64,000 bases of DNA from Halobacteriovoraceae bacterium (GTDB lineage Bacteria > Bdellovibrionota > Bacteriovoracia > Bacteriovoracales > Bacteriovoracaceae), in NCBI GenBank assembly GCA_002711995.1, contig PASN01000019.1, positions 248,001 to 312,000 of the forward strand, read 5' to 3'. The notes beneath the pieces were generated by a model. It did not search any database. It was not told where the DNA came from and saw only the letters and a program-made list of their open reading frames with translations. This document shows positions 1 through 9,005 of the stretch, piece by piece. A program made the position numbers and the translations under genes. Position 1 is the first letter of the stretch. The number at the start of each line of letters is the position of its first letter.

Positions 1-1
1 A

Positions 2-394
2 TGGTCTAAGGATGATTGGGCACTAATCAGACTTGATAGAGCTGTGGAAGGTAGAAGATTTCTTGAATACAGAAAATCTGGTGAACCAGCGGTAGGGGAC
101 AACTTAGTTGTTATTGGACACCCAACTGGTCTTCCTACAAAAATTGCTGATGGAGCAAATGTAAGAGCCCTTAAAGACACATACTTCACTGCAAACCTTG
201 ATACATACGGTGGAAACTCCGGATCGGCAGTATTTAACGCTGACACAGGTGTGGTTGAAGGGATTCTTGTGCGTGGCGAAAGAGACTACGTTTATGACAG
301 TCAAAATGCGTGCCGCGTAACTAACGTAGTTGCCGATGACGAGGGCAGAGGCGAAGACGTAACTTACATCACAAATATACCTGAGTTAAGATGA
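2..394 (+). CDS. Trypsin-like serine protease, 3' end only
   Basis: The reading frame is open from the left edge of the window, so the 5' part of the gene is missing. The visible 130 residues start with D-W-A-L-I-R-L, which matches the segment around the catalytic Asp of chymotrypsin-fold proteases. They continue to G-N-S-G-S-A-V, the nucleophile Ser motif, so Asp and Ser are seen and the His must lie upstream. A V8/Glu-endopeptidase-like S1 peptidase is the best reading. It is probably exported, like the subtilase that follows 70 bp downstream on the same strand, but the signal peptide is outside the window. Confidence 0.8.
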   Translation, partial: WSKDDWALIRLDRAVEGRRFLEYRKSGEPAVGDNLVVIGHPTGLPTKIADGANVRALKDTYFTANLDTYGGNSGSAVFNADTGVVEGILVRGERDYVYDSQNACRVTNVVADDEGRGEDVTYITNIPELR

Positions 395-464
395 CAGACT
401 CTGTAAGTTGACACTTCTTGCTCAAAACCTGACAATCTTACACCACGATTGAAAGGGAGAGTTT

Positions 465-1823
465 ATGAAGTATTTATTAGCGGCCTTGACGAGTATGACT
501 TTAGGCGCACAGGCCGCCACCATAGCGATAATTGATTCTGGTGTAGACACAGAACATGTTGATTTGGTTAACAAGCTATGGATCAACCCGGGTGAGAAGG
601 CCGACAACGGCAGAGACGAAGATAGAAATGGTTACCAAGATGATGTATTTGGCTGGAACTTCGCTGAAAACAACAACTTGGTAATCGATAGAAAGTACAT
701 CGGCACTTTTTCTGAAGATCCATTCACATTTTTTGACATCCAAGGCCGTCAGTTTTTAGGAAACGAAACTCCTGAAGACATAGCTTGGCTTCAAGAGAAG
801 AGAAAAGACAAAAACTTTATTAAAGAGATGGGAATCTTCGGAAACTTTGTTCACGGTACACACGTTGCTGGTATCGCTGCCAAAGACAATGACAAGGCAA
901 AGCTACTTTCAGTTAAACTAATTCCTACTGAAGTTAAGCCATTTGCTAAAAATGAGAAGTCTAATCCTCAAATGCCAAACGTAGAGGCCATGCCAAAAAG
1001 CATCAGAATGAAGCTTTTAAAAGCTTCTCTAACGAAGCTTGCTGAGCAGCAAATGCTTCAACTAGAAGAGATTGCTTACTACGTTGGACAACATAAGAGT
1101 GATGTGGCCAACGGTTCTTTTGGAACAGGTTTTCCACAAGCACTTAAAATTGTGCCTACAATTTTTAAGATCTTTTTCTTGAGAGCTCCCACTAAAGAGG
1201 AAACTATCGAAGTTTCTAAGTTCTTCATCAATACACTTATCAAGCAAGGTAAGAAAATGGTGGAAGCTGCACCAAAAACACTATTTGTTTTTGCTGCGGG
1301 TAATGATGGCCTGAACAACGATATTTACCCTACAAGCCCAACTAACATTCAGGCAGACAATGTAATCTCGGTTGCTGCAACTTATAAGTACAACTTCATT
1401 GCGCCATTTTCGAACTACGGAACAAAAATGGTTGATGTTGCAGCTCCAGGAATGTTGATTAACTCTCAAATTCCTGGTGATGAATACCTTCCTGTTAGTG
1501 GAACTTCCCAAGCAGCTCCTTATGTTGCAAACGTTGCAGCTCAAATTAAGGATATGAATAAGAATCTTACTCCTAAGCAAATCAAAAAGATTCTTATGGG
1601 GACTGTTGATTCAAAAGACTGGCTTACTGCTAAAGTAAAAACTGGTGGGATTGTTAATATGAACAGAGCTGTTGAAGCTGCGAAACTAACTCACGCTATG
1701 AGCGTAGAAGAGGCAATCGCTGAGTCTCTTGTGAATGTTAAAGACGTTGTTGTTAAAAAGAACAAGTCTAGAAACTTTGCAAGAAGAGTTATGCCAATGC
1801 CAATGCCATCAATGTTTAGATAA
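465..1823 (+). CDS. Exported subtilisin-like serine protease (S8 family)
   Basis: The 452-aa protein carries the full S8 triad: Asp24 in I-I-D-S-G-V-D, His133 in H-G-T-H-V-A-G, and Ser348 in S-G-T-S-Q-A-A-P. The oxyanion Asn lies in A-A-G-N-D-G. A signal peptide of about 17 residues (ending ..GAQA) is followed almost at once by the catalytic Asp, so there is no room for the inhibitory propeptide usual in secreted subtilases. An insert rich in Lys and Met lies between the His and Ser regions, and the tail contains a Met-Pro repeat. The start is supported by an AAAGGGAG ribosome site. Role inferred: extracellular or periplasmic protein degradation. Confidence 0.92.
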   Translation: MKYLLAALTSMTLGAQAATIAIIDSGVDTEHVDLVNKLWINPGEKADNGRDEDRNGYQDDVFGWNFAENNNLVIDRKYIGTFSEDPFTFFDIQGRQFLGNETPEDIAWLQEKRKDKNFIKEMGIFGNFVHGTHVAGIAAKDNDKAKLLSVKLIPTEVKPFAKNEKSNPQMPNVEAMPKSIRMKLLKASLTKLAEQQMLQLEEIAYYVGQHKSDVANGSFGTGFPQALKIVPTIFKIFFLRAPTKEETIEVSKFFINTLIKQGKKMVEAAPKTLFVFAAGNDGLNNDIYPTSPTNIQADNVISVAATYKYNFIAPFSNYGTKMVDVAAPGMLINSQIPGDEYLPVSGTSQAAPYVANVAAQIKDMNKNLTPKQIKKILMGTVDSKDWLTAKVKTGGIVNMNRAVEAAKLTHAMSVEEAIAESLVNVKDVVVKKNKSRNFARRVMPMPMPSMFR

Positions 1824-1850
1824 TTATTTCAAGACAATTGAAAATAGAGA

Positions 1851-1882
1851 AAATCCCCGGCCTTGTTCCTGGGATTTTTTTT
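1851..1882. terminator. Hairpin terminator between convergent genes
   Basis: AAATCCC (1851-1857) pairs perfectly with GGGATTT (1871-1877), with further GG/CC pairing inside the loop, and a T-run follows on the plus strand. It sits just after the subtilase stop and abuts the 3' end of the convergent minus-strand gene. It fits a rho-independent terminator for the subtilase. Confidence 0.75.
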
Positions 1883-4800
1883 ATTCAATGCCGATCATTT
1901 CTGTGGCCCTTTCCGTAACGTATTTTGATAGGCCATTCTTAAGGTTTGACTGAAAGCTTCGACGTGAGTCAGGGTATACGTAGTGCTTTAAGTTTTGGGC
2001 GATAACATCATTTAATTTCTCTGAATTCATTTGTTCATCATTAAGCGAAGGCATTATTGCATTCTCGAATAGGGCATTGATTAACTTCTCGCGCTCATCT
2101 GTCTCCATTCTATGCCAGGAGAACAGCTCATCCAATTTTCTTGGCTTCCAGTGATAATCCAGACCTTCGATCGCAGCTTTTCTTACTTTGTGTTTGTCAA
2201 TTACAATGTCCAGACCTTCAACAGCGTCATCAATTGCTTCCGGGCTAATCTCTGCCTTAATAATCTCATACGCCCCAAGCCCAACTCCAGCATTTAGCTG
2301 TGTTTTACTGAACTTGTCTGCAAAAGAGCCGGAGCTTTTGTCATGAAAGAGTCTTCTTACAACTCTAATGTTTAGTTCTTTTTTCACATCCTCATTGTTT
2401 GCAATCACATCGGTGAAGTTTTCATGGATATAAGACAATAGAGAGAAAGAGCTGAAAAGCATTGATTCAATTGCCTTTGGGCTTTCCAGTTTTTCATTTA
2501 TTGTCTTATGCATTTGCGCATGTCTTTCTTTGATGAACAGTATCTCTCTTTTGGCCTCTGGGTTGTCTTTAAATAGATTTAATAGTTCATCGAAGCCGCT
2601 ATTAATTTGGTGCCCTGCTTCAGAGCTGCACACACTATCAATTAACTTATCCGCACTAGCGTTTCCTAATTTCTTAAGATCATCGATACATTGGCCTTGG
2701 GTAATTTCTTTAAAGCTTGCAACCGTTGAGTTTTGAATCTGCGCTTTAAGCATGAAGTCAAATGCACCGGATCTCGCTAGCGACATTGGTGTTTTATAAC
2801 TTTTAGGATCTCTACAGACATCCTTTATCTGGTTTATTTTATTGTAATAGGACTCCCTACCTAACTTGACTTGGTAGTCAAGGCCTTTGACGATTAAATC
2901 AATTAAAACGCCCTGTAGGGTAGAGTCATCGCTCTTTTTCTGGGAGCTGCCTTCCATCTTCTTCGTGAGCACAAGTATTTCATCACTGTACTGATCCAAG
3001 AGGGTATTTATACACTGAGGAGTTAGCGCTCTGAAGAAGCTTGTGTAGCCTCTTGTGGTGTTGGATTTTCCTAGTTCACGTCTTAGGTTTTGATAAATGC
3101 TGTCAATTGCATTTTCTTTGATTGCGTGGCCGAATTCCTCTATGAAAGAGTTTTGACTTCCTCCGTTGGCAATATGTGAGCTTAAAGCTTCTTTTATAAT
3201 TGCTTCCTGATTGGTCTGGTTAATTTTATATTTTTGTTTCAACTTCTGAACACCTTTGGACATTACGCGCTCAACTTGACCAGTAGTTCTCAATAAATCC
3301 TGTCCCTTTAAATCCGAGAGCTGAATTGTGGCCTCTCGCTTCAAGACTTTTGGCATTATAAACTCTGACACTTCCTGGCCGCACTGCTCTTTTAAAGCAT
3401 CCAGTCCTTTGTTGTCGTTAAACTTGTTGAAACCAGACCACGTGTCTATTTTAGAAAGTCTTCGCTTGAAACACTGGCCTACCATTTCAGAGACCTCAGG
3501 TTTGAAGGATAAAAAGTAGTCCATATCTTTTACTGAGTCTTTTGAGGAGTCTGCACTTTTTTGAAGTTCTGTGCCACCTATGATGGAAGAGGAGCTTACT
3601 ACGGCGTTCTTTACACAATTTAAAAACGCTGGGTTATTATCCAAATAAACCTCTGCATCACTTGAAGTTGCAAGGGCGCGCTTGCCAGTCATGTTTAATG
3701 TCTCTTTAAGAGACTCTTCTGCGCAGTTTTCAAACTCTTTTATCGCCAAGGTCGCAGTTGGATCCTTTGCGAGGCCTGCCTCCTTAAAAAGGTCTGAAAT
3801 TGTTTTTTCAATCACTTTTCCCGCCGCGGCCATCTCAACTGCTGGCCTACAGAGCACTGGGTTAGCTTTTACGCCTCCTGCTTGTTGTTTACGCATACAA
3901 GGGGAGTAGGATCTTGCCAGTATTTCATCCACGGCCTGTCCCACAGGGTCTCCGCCTTTTATCTTCTTTTTACTGTTTTTTAAACTTTGTTTCAAGGCCG
4001 GCTGAGAGCGTAAAGTTAGCCCATAAAGATCTTCAGCAATCACACTTTCTGATGCGGTTGAACAGTCAGTTACAATCTTGGTAAAGGCCTCTGCTGAAAC
4101 TTTTTGAAGGTGTTCTGGCCTTCTTGATACGCTTATCCCTTCTTCTTTTCCAAGGTGAAGTCCGACTTTTTCATCGATACAAGAATTGAGGGTTTGCCAT
4201 CCTTTCTCAGTGATTTCTTCTGTTAATTGATTGTCGAGATCAAAGAACTGCTTGAAGGTGTCCCTCTGATCCGCAATTGCTGCCTTGATTATTGGACGAA
4301 TATTTTCAAGCATGGCCTTCATGACACAGCCTTGGATAACCTGAGAGTTGGAAATGAAAGGTGAGTTGCTGATCAGGTTTACTTTCTCGTCGCAAGATTT
4401 CTTTAAGCACTGATCAGGATTGGCCGCGCAATAGTCTTGTTTAAGTTTTTTTCTGACTTTCAACCTTTCCTCAGCGGTGCCTTGAGCAAAACCAAGCCTA
4501 TTGGCATCTGCTGTTATACACTTGTTATATGTTTTATTTAAACCGGGTAGAAGCTTAGTGTTTAAAAAGGCTTCCTTTTTTGCATCACTCCAAGTGACGG
4601 GAAGCTTATCTTTAAAGGTTGCTCGTCCTAGAATGGGAATGACTTTTTCCGCTGCCTCAAAAGTTGCGTCTATGGCAAAAACTTCTGTGATGTAGTCTAT
4701 GTTTGAAGAACTAAGTTTTCTTGATTTCAGATCCTTGAAAGAGTCCAACTCATTCACAAAATCATTAGGGTCCACACCCAATGGCCCTACGAGATTGCCT

Positions 4801-5612
4801 ATTTCTTTTTTCGTTACAGATTCAGTTAAGGCCAATATAGCATCATGGGTGATTTCATCTTTTTTCCCATTAAGATCCGTAATGCCCATGTCTTTATATT
4901 TATTACCAACATAGCTTGCGACCTTTTTGGCCTCTTCAAATGACATAAGCCCGGGAGGAGATGGCATTAGACACGCTTTCTTTGACTCCAAAAGGATCAA
5001 GTTTTCAACGAACTTGTGACTGTTCTTTTGGCCTCCGCAGGTTGCAAACAAATTGACCATTTCATCTGTTTGATCATCTGTAAAAAGCTTAATTAAGTTA
5101 TGAAATACATCGCCCGGAGAATCTAGCTTTATTAAGTCTTTGCTTGAAAGATCGTCTATCTTTGTTTGAAGTTCAGTGTAGGAGAGAAGCTGATCGCAAC
5201 GATTTCCTTTATGTTGGAGAACTTCAACCATATCTGTCATAAGGGCAATATAAGGTGATGTGTACTTGTAGGGTCTTCTACACTCAGTTTGATAAGACTT
5301 ATTTTCTTGAACCTTAAAAACGATTGAGTCACGCTCAATAGCAAGCACTGTCTCGTCTTTGGCGCAAATAGCAATAGAGTGTTCTAAGAGAGTGTCTGTG
5401 ATAGAGGATAGGTCATTTATATCCGCTACCTCTTTCACCAAGCTACCATTCTCATTTGCCTTGGGGATCTTGAGCTTGTATGAGTCGTTGGCCGTTTGAG
5501 CAAATTTGATTTTAAAATCTGGACAATAATCGAGTGGGGAAATCTCTTTCCAGCTGTCCGCAATAGCAGATTGCATGCACAAGAATGTGATTAATAACAA
5601 ATGCCTTAACAT
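1881..5612 (-). CDS. Giant Cys-rich exported protein of unknown function
   Basis: This 1243-aa protein begins with a clear Sec signal peptide (M-L-R-H-L-L-L-I-T-F-L..A-I-A-D). It contains more than twenty cysteines spread along its length, often in short K/D-rich helical contexts such as C-I-x-E-K and C-V-K-N-A. I see no transmembrane segment after the signal and no recognised catalytic motif. Most of the sequence looks alpha-helical with repeated Leu/Lys/Glu heptad-like stretches. The Cys content suggests disulfide-stabilised helical modules in the periplasm or outside the cell. The gene is monocistronic, downstream of namZ and separated from it by a hairpin. I do not recognise the family; lineage-restricted proteins of this size are common in predatory bacteria. 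Confidence 0.8.
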   Translation of the reverse strand: MLRHLLLITFLCMQSAIADSWKEISPLDYCPDFKIKFAQTANDSYKLKIPKANENGSLVKEVADINDLSSITDTLLEHSIAICAKDETVLAIERDSIVFKVQENKSYQTECRRPYKYTSPYIALMTDMVEVLQHKGNRCDQLLSYTELQTKIDDLSSKDLIKLDSPGDVFHNLIKLFTDDQTDEMVNLFATCGGQKNSHKFVENLILLESKKACLMPSPPGLMSFEEAKKVASYVGNKYKDMGITDLNGKKDEITHDAILALTESVTKKEIGNLVGPLGVDPNDFVNELDSFKDLKSRKLSSSNIDYITEVFAIDATFEAAEKVIPILGRATFKDKLPVTWSDAKKEAFLNTKLLPGLNKTYNKCITADANRLGFAQGTAEERLKVRKKLKQDYCAANPDQCLKKSCDEKVNLISNSPFISNSQVIQGCVMKAMLENIRPIIKAAIADQRDTFKQFFDLDNQLTEEITEKGWQTLNSCIDEKVGLHLGKEEGISVSRRPEHLQKVSAEAFTKIVTDCSTASESVIAEDLYGLTLRSQPALKQSLKNSKKKIKGGDPVGQAVDEILARSYSPCMRKQQAGGVKANPVLCRPAVEMAAAGKVIEKTISDLFKEAGLAKDPTATLAIKEFENCAEESLKETLNMTGKRALATSSDAEVYLDNNPAFLNCVKNAVVSSSSIIGGTELQKSADSSKDSVKDMDYFLSFKPEVSEMVGQCFKRRLSKIDTWSGFNKFNDNKGLDALKEQCGQEVSEFIMPKVLKREATIQLSDLKGQDLLRTTGQVERVMSKGVQKLKQKYKINQTNQEAIIKEALSSHIANGGSQNSFIEEFGHAIKENAIDSIYQNLRRELGKSNTTRGYTSFFRALTPQCINTLLDQYSDEILVLTKKMEGSSQKKSDDSTLQGVLIDLIVKGLDYQVKLGRESYYNKINQIKDVCRDPKSYKTPMSLARSGAFDFMLKAQIQNSTVASFKEITQGQCIDDLKKLGNASADKLIDSVCSSEAGHQINSGFDELLNLFKDNPEAKREILFIKERHAQMHKTINEKLESPKAIESMLFSSFSLLSYIHENFTDVIANNEDVKKELNIRVVRRLFHDKSSGSFADKFSKTQLNAGVGLGAYEIIKAEISPEAIDDAVEGLDIVIDKHKVRKAAIEGLDYHWKPRKLDELFSWHRMETDEREKLINALFENAIMPSLNDEQMNSEKLNDVIAQNLKHYVYPDSRRSFQSNLKNGLSKYVTERATEMIGIE

Positions 5613-5651
5613 AATTCCCCCAGAGTCATATTCCTTATCGGAATTGTCGGG

Positions 5652-5682
5652 AAAAAGTTAAGCTAGAATTAAGTTCTTAACT
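5652..5682 (-). terminator. Terminator after namZ (minus strand)
   Basis: On the minus strand AGTTAAG (5682-5676) pairs with CTTAACT (5662-5656) and is followed by a run of T (5656-5652). It lies just downstream of the namZ stop. The stem is only 7 bp and AT-rich, so it is a modest candidate. Confidence 0.5.
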
Positions 5683-5694
5683 GTTTGAAATTAC

Positions 5695-6885
5695 TTAATA
5701 TAAAAGAATTGAGGCCCTCTGTTCCATATATGTTTCTCTTCCTTGCTCCTCAATTTCTTCAAGTTTTTCCAGGCCTTCACCACTTTCCATCCACATGCGG
5801 ACCTTGTCAGTTCCATTTATTAAATCGACTGGGTTCTTATCAAACTCGTACTCATAAGGATCTTCTTTATACTTAAAGTCACTTCCAAGAACTTGGTAAA
5901 ACTTTTGGCAGAGAAGTTGGCAAACCTTCCAAGGCCTAAATGCGGATCTGTCTAGAACATGAATTTGGTAGCCTCCACAAGCAGTTCCTGCGTGCTTTTG
6001 GAAAGTAGGCATAAAGTTAAGAGGGCGAAGCTTAAAACCTGTAAGGTTGTTTTCTGAAAAGAGCTCTTTTAGCTCACCTTCAAGCTCCCACGGCCTTATT
6101 TTTGGGTGGCCTACGATCTCAAGAGATCGAGTGCTTCCTCTTCCCTCACTAATGTTTGTGCCTTCAAAAAGAACTGTACCCACAAAAGTGAAACAGCCTT
6201 CAACTGTTGGAAGGTTTGGAGATGGCATTACCCAGGGAAGGCCTGTTTCTTCAAAGTTCATGCCACGACTATAGTTCTTCATTTTAATAACTCGCAAGTT
6301 AGCCTTTTCCTTTGCCCAGTATTTCTGGTGCATGCAAGCGACTTCTCCAATCGTGAGTCCATGCCTTACAGGTATTGGGTGACGTCCAACAAAACTGGCG
6401 AAGTTGGTGTCTAGGATATTGCCTTCAATGTCTTTTGCGTTAATTGGATTTGGTCTATCCAAAACAATAACTTCGATATCTTTACCCGCACATTTTTCTA
6501 GAAGAAGAGTGAGGGTGTAAATATATGTGTAGATTCTTGTGCCGACATCCTGAAGATCCACAAACAGATGGTCGATTCCTTCCAACATTTCATCAGTTGG
6601 AATTCTGGTCTCGGAATAAAGCGAATAAACAGGCAGTTTGAAGAATGGATGAAAAGTGTGATCCGTCTCGACCATATTGTCTTGCACATCTGTCACAAAG
6701 CCGTGCTGAGGCCCATACACTTTTTTTACCTGTCCTTTGAACATTTTAATCATGGACTGAAGGGTGTGATCCAAGCTTTTATTTACGCTTGCGCTATGGC
6801 AAAGAACTCCAATATTTCCAGAAAATTCTTTTTGTAATTCTTTGTCGCCCTCTAAAACATCGATACCACTTAAAACGCTAGACAT
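5695..6885 (-). CDS. namZ: DUF1343 / NamZ-type exo-beta-N-acetylmuramidase
   Basis: The 396-aa protein matches the DUF1343 family from end to end. Landmarks are G-I-D-V-L near the N-terminus, Y-G-P-Q-H-G-F, D-L-Q-D-V-G-T-R-I-Y-T-Y, L-D-R-P-N-P-I, R-H-P-I-P-V-R-H-G-L-T-I-G-E, and the C-terminal domain with Y-E-Y. The family is known from Bacillus NamZ (GH171) to remove terminal MurNAc from peptidoglycan fragments. Unlike secreted NamZ, this copy has no signal peptide, so it probably works in the cytoplasm on imported cell-wall fragments. It is divergent from thyA. Exact substrate specificity here is inferred. Confidence 0.87.
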   Translation of the reverse strand: MSSVLSGIDVLEGDKELQKEFSGNIGVLCHSASVNKSLDHTLQSMIKMFKGQVKKVYGPQHGFVTDVQDNMVETDHTFHPFFKLPVYSLYSETRIPTDEMLEGIDHLFVDLQDVGTRIYTYIYTLTLLLEKCAGKDIEVIVLDRPNPINAKDIEGNILDTNFASFVGRHPIPVRHGLTIGEVACMHQKYWAKEKANLRVIKMKNYSRGMNFEETGLPWVMPSPNLPTVEGCFTFVGTVLFEGTNISEGRGSTRSLEIVGHPKIRPWELEGELKELFSENNLTGFKLRPLNFMPTFQKHAGTACGGYQIHVLDRSAFRPWKVCQLLCQKFYQVLGSDFKYKEDPYEYEFDKNPVDLINGTDKVRMWMESGEGLEKLEEIEEQGRETYMEQRASILLY

Positions 6886-6981
6886 GTTGCGTAAACTCCA
6901 ATTGATAGATTAACATCCTATTTTTACTCTGCTACCATTTGATTATACACACAAGACCAGAGAGAAGGAAGGAGAACCATA

Positions 6982-7776
6982 ATGCAGCAATATTTAGATC
7001 TAATGAGAAAGGCCTACACTGAAGGTGATGATCGGGTTGATAGAACCGGGACAGGAACCCGCTCTATTTTTGGCCATCAAATGCGCTTTAATTTAAGCGA
7101 AGGTTTTCCTATGGTCACTACCAAGAAGTGTCACCTTAAAAGTATAATTTTAGAGCTATTGTGGTTTTTAAAAGGCTCTGGAAACGTAAAGTACCTTCAA
7201 GACAACGGTGTTAGAATCTGGAATGAGTGGGCTGATGAGAATGGCGACTTAGGTCCAGTCTATGGAGTTCAGTGGAGATCTTGGAAGGGAGCTGACGGCA
7301 AAACCCATGATCAAATAAAAGAAGTAATAGAATCAATTAAAAACAATCCTACCTCAAGAAGATTGTTGGTCAATGCCTGGAACGTGGGAGAGCTTGAAAA
7401 CATGGCGCTGCCTCCATGTCATATGATGTTTCAATTCTATGTAAGCAAGGGCAAGCTTAGCTGCCAATTGTATCAAAGAAGCGCTGACATATTCTTGGGT
7501 GTTCCCTTCAACATTGCAAGTTATGCGCTTCTAACGATGATGATGGCGCAAGTTACAGGGTTGGAGCCTGGTGAGTTTATTCACACTTTTGGGGACGCTC
7601 ATATTTATAAAAACCACTTTGAACAGGTAGAAACACAACTTTCTAGGGAACCAAAGTCTCTCCCAACTATGAAGATCAATCCAGACGTGAAAAATATTGA
7701 TGACTTTACCTTTGAAGACTTTGAACTTTTGAACTATGAAGCTCACCCGCATATTCCTGGAAAGGTAAGCGTATGA
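6982..7776 (+). CDS. thyA: Thymidylate synthase
   Basis: A 264-aa ThyA, the same length as the E. coli enzyme, which makes dTMP from dUMP using methylene-tetrahydrofolate. The start has a strong AAGGAGA ribosome site. The phosphate-binding Arg lies near the N-terminus (D-R-T-G-T-G-T). The nucleophile is Cys146 in L-P-P-C-H-M, followed by [17 protein letters not shown], and the C-terminus ends in K-V-S-V. It overlaps folA by four bases (ATGA), so the two genes that produce and recycle dihydrofolate are translationally coupled. Confidence 0.98.
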   Translation: MQQYLDLMRKAYTEGDDRVDRTGTGTRSIFGHQMRFNLSEGFPMVTTKKCHLKSIILELLWFLKGSGNVKYLQDNGVRIWNEWADENGDLGPVYGVQWRSWKGADGKTHDQIKEVIESIKNNPTSRRLLVNAWNVGELENMALPPCHMMFQFYVSKGKLSCQLYQRSADIFLGVPFNIASYALLTMMMAQVTGLEPGEFIHTFGDAHIYKNHFEQVETQLSREPKSLPTMKINPDVKNIDDFTFEDFELLNYEAHPHIPGKVSV

Positions 7777-8270
7777 TTATCTCTTTGGTTGTGGCCATGG
7801 GCCGCAAGAGAGAGATAGGGGTCGACAACGAGCTGCCGTGGACCTTAAAGGATGATTTAAAAAACTTTAAAAAGTGCACAATGGGAAAACCCATAGCAAT
7901 GGGTAGAAACACTTTTGAGTCTATAGGACGTCCTCTTCCTGGCCGAGAAAATATTGTTTTAACAAGAAACGAAGGTTGGTCCCACGAGGGTGTTACTGTA
8001 ATGAACAGTATTGAAGCGCTTCTTGATTATGGAAAGGAACAGGAGTTTCCCGAACTGGCAATCATTGGTGGAGATAAGATTTATACTCAAATGATGAACA
8101 AAGCAGATGTTCTTTACCTGACAGAAGTTGATGGGGAGTTTCCCAAGGCGGACGCATTTTTTCCTGAATTCAATAAAGATGAGTGGCGACTTGAAAAAAG
8201 CTTTAACCATCCTAAGGATGATCGCAATGACCACCCTTGGACGTTCAAAGTCTATAAGAGAATAACCTAA
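7773..8270 (+). CDS. folA: Dihydrofolate reductase
   Basis: This 165-aa protein is a standard [13 protein letters not shown] at the N-terminus, L-P-W-T-L-K-D-D-L with the catalytic acid, [16 protein letters not shown] for NADPH binding, and I-I-G-G for the second cofactor loop. It reduces the dihydrofolate released by ThyA. The start codon overlaps the thyA stop. The 3' end overlaps by four bases with a convergent minus-strand gene, with no room for a terminator. Confidence 0.97.
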   Translation: MIISLVVAMGRKREIGVDNELPWTLKDDLKNFKKCTMGKPIAMGRNTFESIGRPLPGRENIVLTRNEGWSHEGVTVMNSIEALLDYGKEQEFPELAIIGGDKIYTQMMNKADVLYLTEVDGEFPKADAFFPEFNKDEWRLEKSFNHPKDDRNDHPWTFKVYKRIT

Positions 8271-8881
8271 AGCATCTGTTGTGACTTTATATACTCAAAC
8301 GCGTTGTCGAAGCTCACATGCTTTGACTTCGCGTACTTTGAGACTTCCGTCCAAACATCGTGGATTCCCTCTGCAAAGTCCTTCACATTCTTATCTTCAA
8401 CGTTTTTCAGTGGGTACAATTGAAAAAATTTGTGAGGAATCACTTCTATGCCCCTTTCTTTAAGGGCGACTTTTGCTTTTTCAGTTATATTTTTACCCGT
8501 TTCGATTAGGATTTTTGATTTGAAACTTTTGGAGTCTTCCAGATCGATATAGTCATTAGATTCATCTAGAACCACTACATCCGAGTCCAGGAAGTAGGTG
8601 TCTCTTGGATCAATTTTTACTTGTCTGTCACCATTCGCTCCAAGGCCTTTTACATTCCATGTGCAGGTGCCTCCGTTGCAGACAGCGACAACTTTAAGAC
8701 CTACTTGTTTGAGCTCTTTGAGAAGTGATTCCGTGTGTTCTTTTGAAGTGTGGGCCACAACCTCAGTGTTCTCCACTTTGTTAGAACCCAAAAGATCCCG
8801 TATCGCCATAAGTGTTACGTATGCAACCAACTTGTGTCTTGCTAAAACATCCTGTGGCATATTTGGGTTGAACTCTTTCAT
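8267..8881 (-). CDS. Hypothetical cytoplasmic protein
   Basis: A 204-aa soluble protein without a signal peptide or membrane segment. The start is backed by AGAGG five to six bases upstream. The sequence alternates hydrophobic strands (K-V-V-A-V-C-N-G-G, D-V-V-V-L-D-E) and charged helices, as in an alpha/beta or Rossmann-like fold. C-N-G-G-T-C-T-W is a noticeable short Cys motif in the first half. I cannot assign a family. It is convergent with folA and divergent from the PLD gene, so it is probably transcribed alone. Confidence 0.7.
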   Translation of the reverse strand: MKEFNPNMPQDVLARHKLVAYVTLMAIRDLLGSNKVENTEVVAHTSKEHTESLLKELKQVGLKVVAVCNGGTCTWNVKGLGANGDRQVKIDPRDTYFLDSDVVVLDESNDYIDLEDSKSFKSKILIETGKNITEKAKVALKERGIEVIPHKFFQLYPLKNVEDKNVKDFAEGIHDVWTEVSKYAKSKHVSFDNAFEYIKSQQML

Positions 8882-9005
8882 GCAAACCTCTTGTTTTCAA
8901 AATTCCAATTACTTAGAACCTAGTTTTGGCCCAGGTATAACATTTGTAAAATTGAAATGAACTAGGGACTCTGATAGTTTTAAACTATGTTAACAAAGCA
9001 CGGCC

